A stretch of DNA of 7,154 nt, from assembly GCA_903862155.1 (NCBI GenBank), contig CAIOXF010000379.1, positions 1 through 7,154 on the forward strand. The letters are read 5' to 3'. The position numbers were made by a program, and so were the translations under genes. The DNA comes from an uncultured cyanobacterium. GTDB taxonomy: Bacteria > Cyanobacteriota > Cyanobacteriia > PCC-6307 > Cyanobiaceae. Of this stretch, positions 6,123-7,154 are shown in pieces. How positions within the stretch are numbered: position 1 is the stretch's first letter; each line of letters starts with the position of its first letter. Under the pieces are notes generated by a model. It did no database searches. It was not told where the DNA came from and was given only the letters and a program-made list of their open reading frames with translations.

Positions 6123-6407
6123 TCAGCGCCAGGGCAGGGCCGATGGCGTTTCGGGGGATGGGGGTGAGGCCCAGCGCGGTGGAGCCTGCAGCGACGCCAG
6201 CGTGGCCGACACCGCCACCAGGGCGATGAGCCAGCCCCACCAGGAGACGCCCAAAACCGGCAGGTGGAGCCGGCGCGGCTTGCCGGAGCGGGCAGCGCAC
6301 TTCGATGCCTTCACCCCAAGGGGCCTGCCGCAACGGCCGCACACCAACCGGCCAGCCAGGCTGCGGTCGGCCTTCACCGACCAACTGCCGCAGTGGGGAC
6401 AGGCCAT
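6123..6407 (-). CDS. Small zinc-ribbon protein with one transmembrane segment, function unknown
   Basis: The 94-aa product starts MACPHCGS. Cys3-x-x-Cys6 and Cys23-x-x-Cys26 (VCGRCGRPLG) form a clear four-cysteine zinc ribbon at the extreme N-terminus. A basic linker (about 32-47) leads to one hydrophobic segment, VSWWGWLIALVAVSATLASL (54-73), and a Pro-rich tail. The likely topology is a cytoplasmic zinc ribbon with a C-terminal membrane anchor. ATG 6407 is chosen because the ribbon begins there; the frame is open to 6464, but that extension would overlap the rhomboid gene. It starts 13 nt after the rhomboid stop and ends 10 nt before csaB, so co-expression is likely. I do not recognise a named family. 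It could be a regulator or adaptor of the rhomboid protease, or bind nucleic acid at the membrane; neither is shown by the sequence. Confidence 0.8.
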   Translation of the reverse strand: MACPHCGSWSVKADRSLAGRLVCGRCGRPLGVKASKCAARSGKPRRLHLPVLGVSWWGWLIALVAVSATLASLQAPPRWASPPSPETPSALPWR

Positions 6408-6420
6408 CGCTTCTGGTGCT

Positions 6421-6942
6421 TCAGAGCCGGGAGGCAAGCAGGCCCCCGGCGAAACCGGAAGCATGGCCGATCCAGCTCACCCCCGGAGGGCTGAGAAACG
6501 GCACCAGGGCCGGCAACATGCCGCCATAGGTGGTGATTGCCAGCACCGAGAGGGCGATGGGCAGGGGCTTGCGCTCCACCAGGCCGATCACCAGCAGGTA
6601 GCCGAGCAGGCCATAGATCACGCCGGAGAGGCCATGGCTGGCGCCAGGCCACACCAGCCACACCGGCACCGACGCCAGGAACACCCCGCTCCACACCAGG
6701 AAGTAAGGCCGCAAGCCCCGCAGCAGCACCAGCCAGGACAACGGCACGAACCAGATCGAGTTGCTGATCAGATGGCCGAAACCGGAATGGCTGAAGGGGG
6801 CCGTGAAGATGCCCCAGAACGGTCCGCCCTGGGCGAGGGGCAGGTTCCACTGGCCGCCAAAGAACAGCTGATCCACCAGCTCCTGGGCCCAGGGCACGGC
6901 CAGAATCAACAGTGGGAGCCAGAACCGTTGGCGCAGGGGCAT
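6421..6942 (-). CDS. Rhomboid-family intramembrane serine protease
   Basis: Polytopic membrane protease that cleaves within or beside transmembrane helices of its substrates. From ATG 6942 it is 173 aa, a short form with about six hydrophobic segments. The active-site set is complete: oxyanion-side HLISN (His57-x-x-x-Asn61), catalytic Ser106 in HGLSGVIYG, and catalytic His160 in IGHASGFAGG. The FTAPFSHSGFGHL run before the first motif is also typical. The L1-loop Trp-Arg motif common in GlpG-like rhomboids reads Trp43-Gly44 here. The frame stays open upstream to GTG 7113 and beyond, but that stretch is low-complexity and passes through a hairpin, so ATG 6942 at MPLRQRFWLP is preferred. No Shine-Dalgarno is seen. 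It appears to be the first gene of the minus-strand set rhomboid, zinc ribbon, csaB, oxidoreductase. Confidence 0.9.
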   Translation of the reverse strand: MPLRQRFWLPLLILAVPWAQELVDQLFFGGQWNLPLAQGGPFWGIFTAPFSHSGFGHLISNSIWFVPLSWLVLLRGLRPYFLVWSGVFLASVPVWLVWPGASHGLSGVIYGLLGYLLVIGLVERKPLPIALSVLAITTYGGMLPALVPFLSPPGVSWIGHASGFAGGLLASRL

Positions 6943-7098
6943 CTCGGGCGAATCACCCCGTGTTGAAAGCCAGATTGGCGGGCCTGTCACGTCAGCGGCA
7001 TGGGGGGCTTCCCCTACAGACAAACCAGGCCAGCCGATCGATTCATCAATCAGAGGCCATGACCACGGCGGTGACGGTCTGAGCCCTGCAACCGGCCC
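6943..7098. other. Intergenic region upstream of the rhomboid gene
   Basis: About 155 bp with no supportable gene on either strand; the longest plus-strand ATG frames are about 20 codons. It must hold the promoter of the minus-strand cluster if these genes form one operon, but I do not see a convincing -35/-10 pair. No tRNA or recognised riboswitch is visible. Confidence 0.5.
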
Positions 7099-7124
7099 AA
7101 GGTCGCCCGACACGGGGCGACCTT
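7099..7124. terminator. Perfect 10-bp hairpin at the right edge
   Basis: AAGGTCGCCC (7099-7108) and GGGCGACCTT (7115-7124) pair perfectly around the 6-nt loop GACACG. On the plus strand it is followed by CTTCTT; on the minus strand only by TTGGG. It is likely the terminator of a gene beyond the right edge: a minus-strand frame enters from the edge and stops with TGA at 7129-7127, just before the hairpin. That frame is only eight codons long inside the window, so the assignment is uncertain. Confidence 0.5.
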
Positions 7125-7154
7125 CTTCATGGCGATTGGATAGCGAAGACTCGC

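Noticed and set aside
6202..6966. 254-codon plus-strand frame over the zinc-ribbon and rhomboid genes
   Set aside because: Gln/His/Ala-rich shadow translation. The rhomboid active-site motifs and CxxC pairs on the other strand establish the real genes.
6943..7113. Rhomboid extension to GTG 7113
   Set aside because: Pro/Gly-rich sequence without hydrophobic or conserved segments, running from inside a hairpin; ATG 6942 gives a normal rhomboid start.
1..7154. CRISPR array, tRNA/rRNA genes, toxin-antitoxin or defence genes
   Set aside because: No repeat-spacer pattern, no cloverleaf, and no small gene pair or defence motif found by reading both strands.

Overview
The window is GC-rich, densely packed bacterial chromosome. 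It most resembles a picocyanobacterium of the Synechococcus/Cyanobium type. The evidence is an HtpG (Hsp90) of recognisably cyanobacterial sequence followed at once by rpmB, a lumen/periplasm-directed PrxQ with a Tat signal, a CsaB-type pyruvyl transferase, GC-rich codons and weak or absent Shine-Dalgarno sites. I saw no exact copy of the HIP1 octamer GCGATCGC, which fits the marine/Cyanobium side better than HIP1-rich freshwater lineages. The taxonomy is inferred from family resemblance only.

Layout: bases 1-108 are the last 35 codons of an IS481-like transposase, with a probable IS terminus near base 125. The plus strand then carries htpG (start near 220), a hairpin terminator or leader, rpmB (L28), a hairpin between rpmB and bcp, bcp/prxQ (Tat-exported peroxiredoxin) and an MscS-type mechanosensitive channel. 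The channel gene meets a minus-strand cluster tail to tail with only 3 nt between the stop codons. Reading that cluster in its own direction (right to left), it holds a compact rhomboid protease, a 94-aa zinc-ribbon plus one-TM protein, csaB and an MDR-family oxidoreductase, with gaps of about 10-20 nt. The rightmost ~210 bases hold no gene I can support, only a 10-bp perfect hairpin.

How the genes fit together: the left half mixes proteostasis and translation (htpG, rpmB) with extracytoplasmic redox and osmotic protection (bcp, mscS). The right half looks like one transcription unit with an envelope theme: an intramembrane protease, a membrane-anchored zinc ribbon and the enzyme that pyruvylates cell-wall polysaccharide for SLH-domain anchoring. 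The oxidoreductase at its end has no obvious link. I found no clearly novel defence or mobile system. The part most worth following is the rhomboid / zinc-ribbon / csaB arrangement. Smaller points are the resolving-Cys placement in the peroxiredoxin, altered pore residues in the channel, and hairpins placed where they could control rpmB and bcp.
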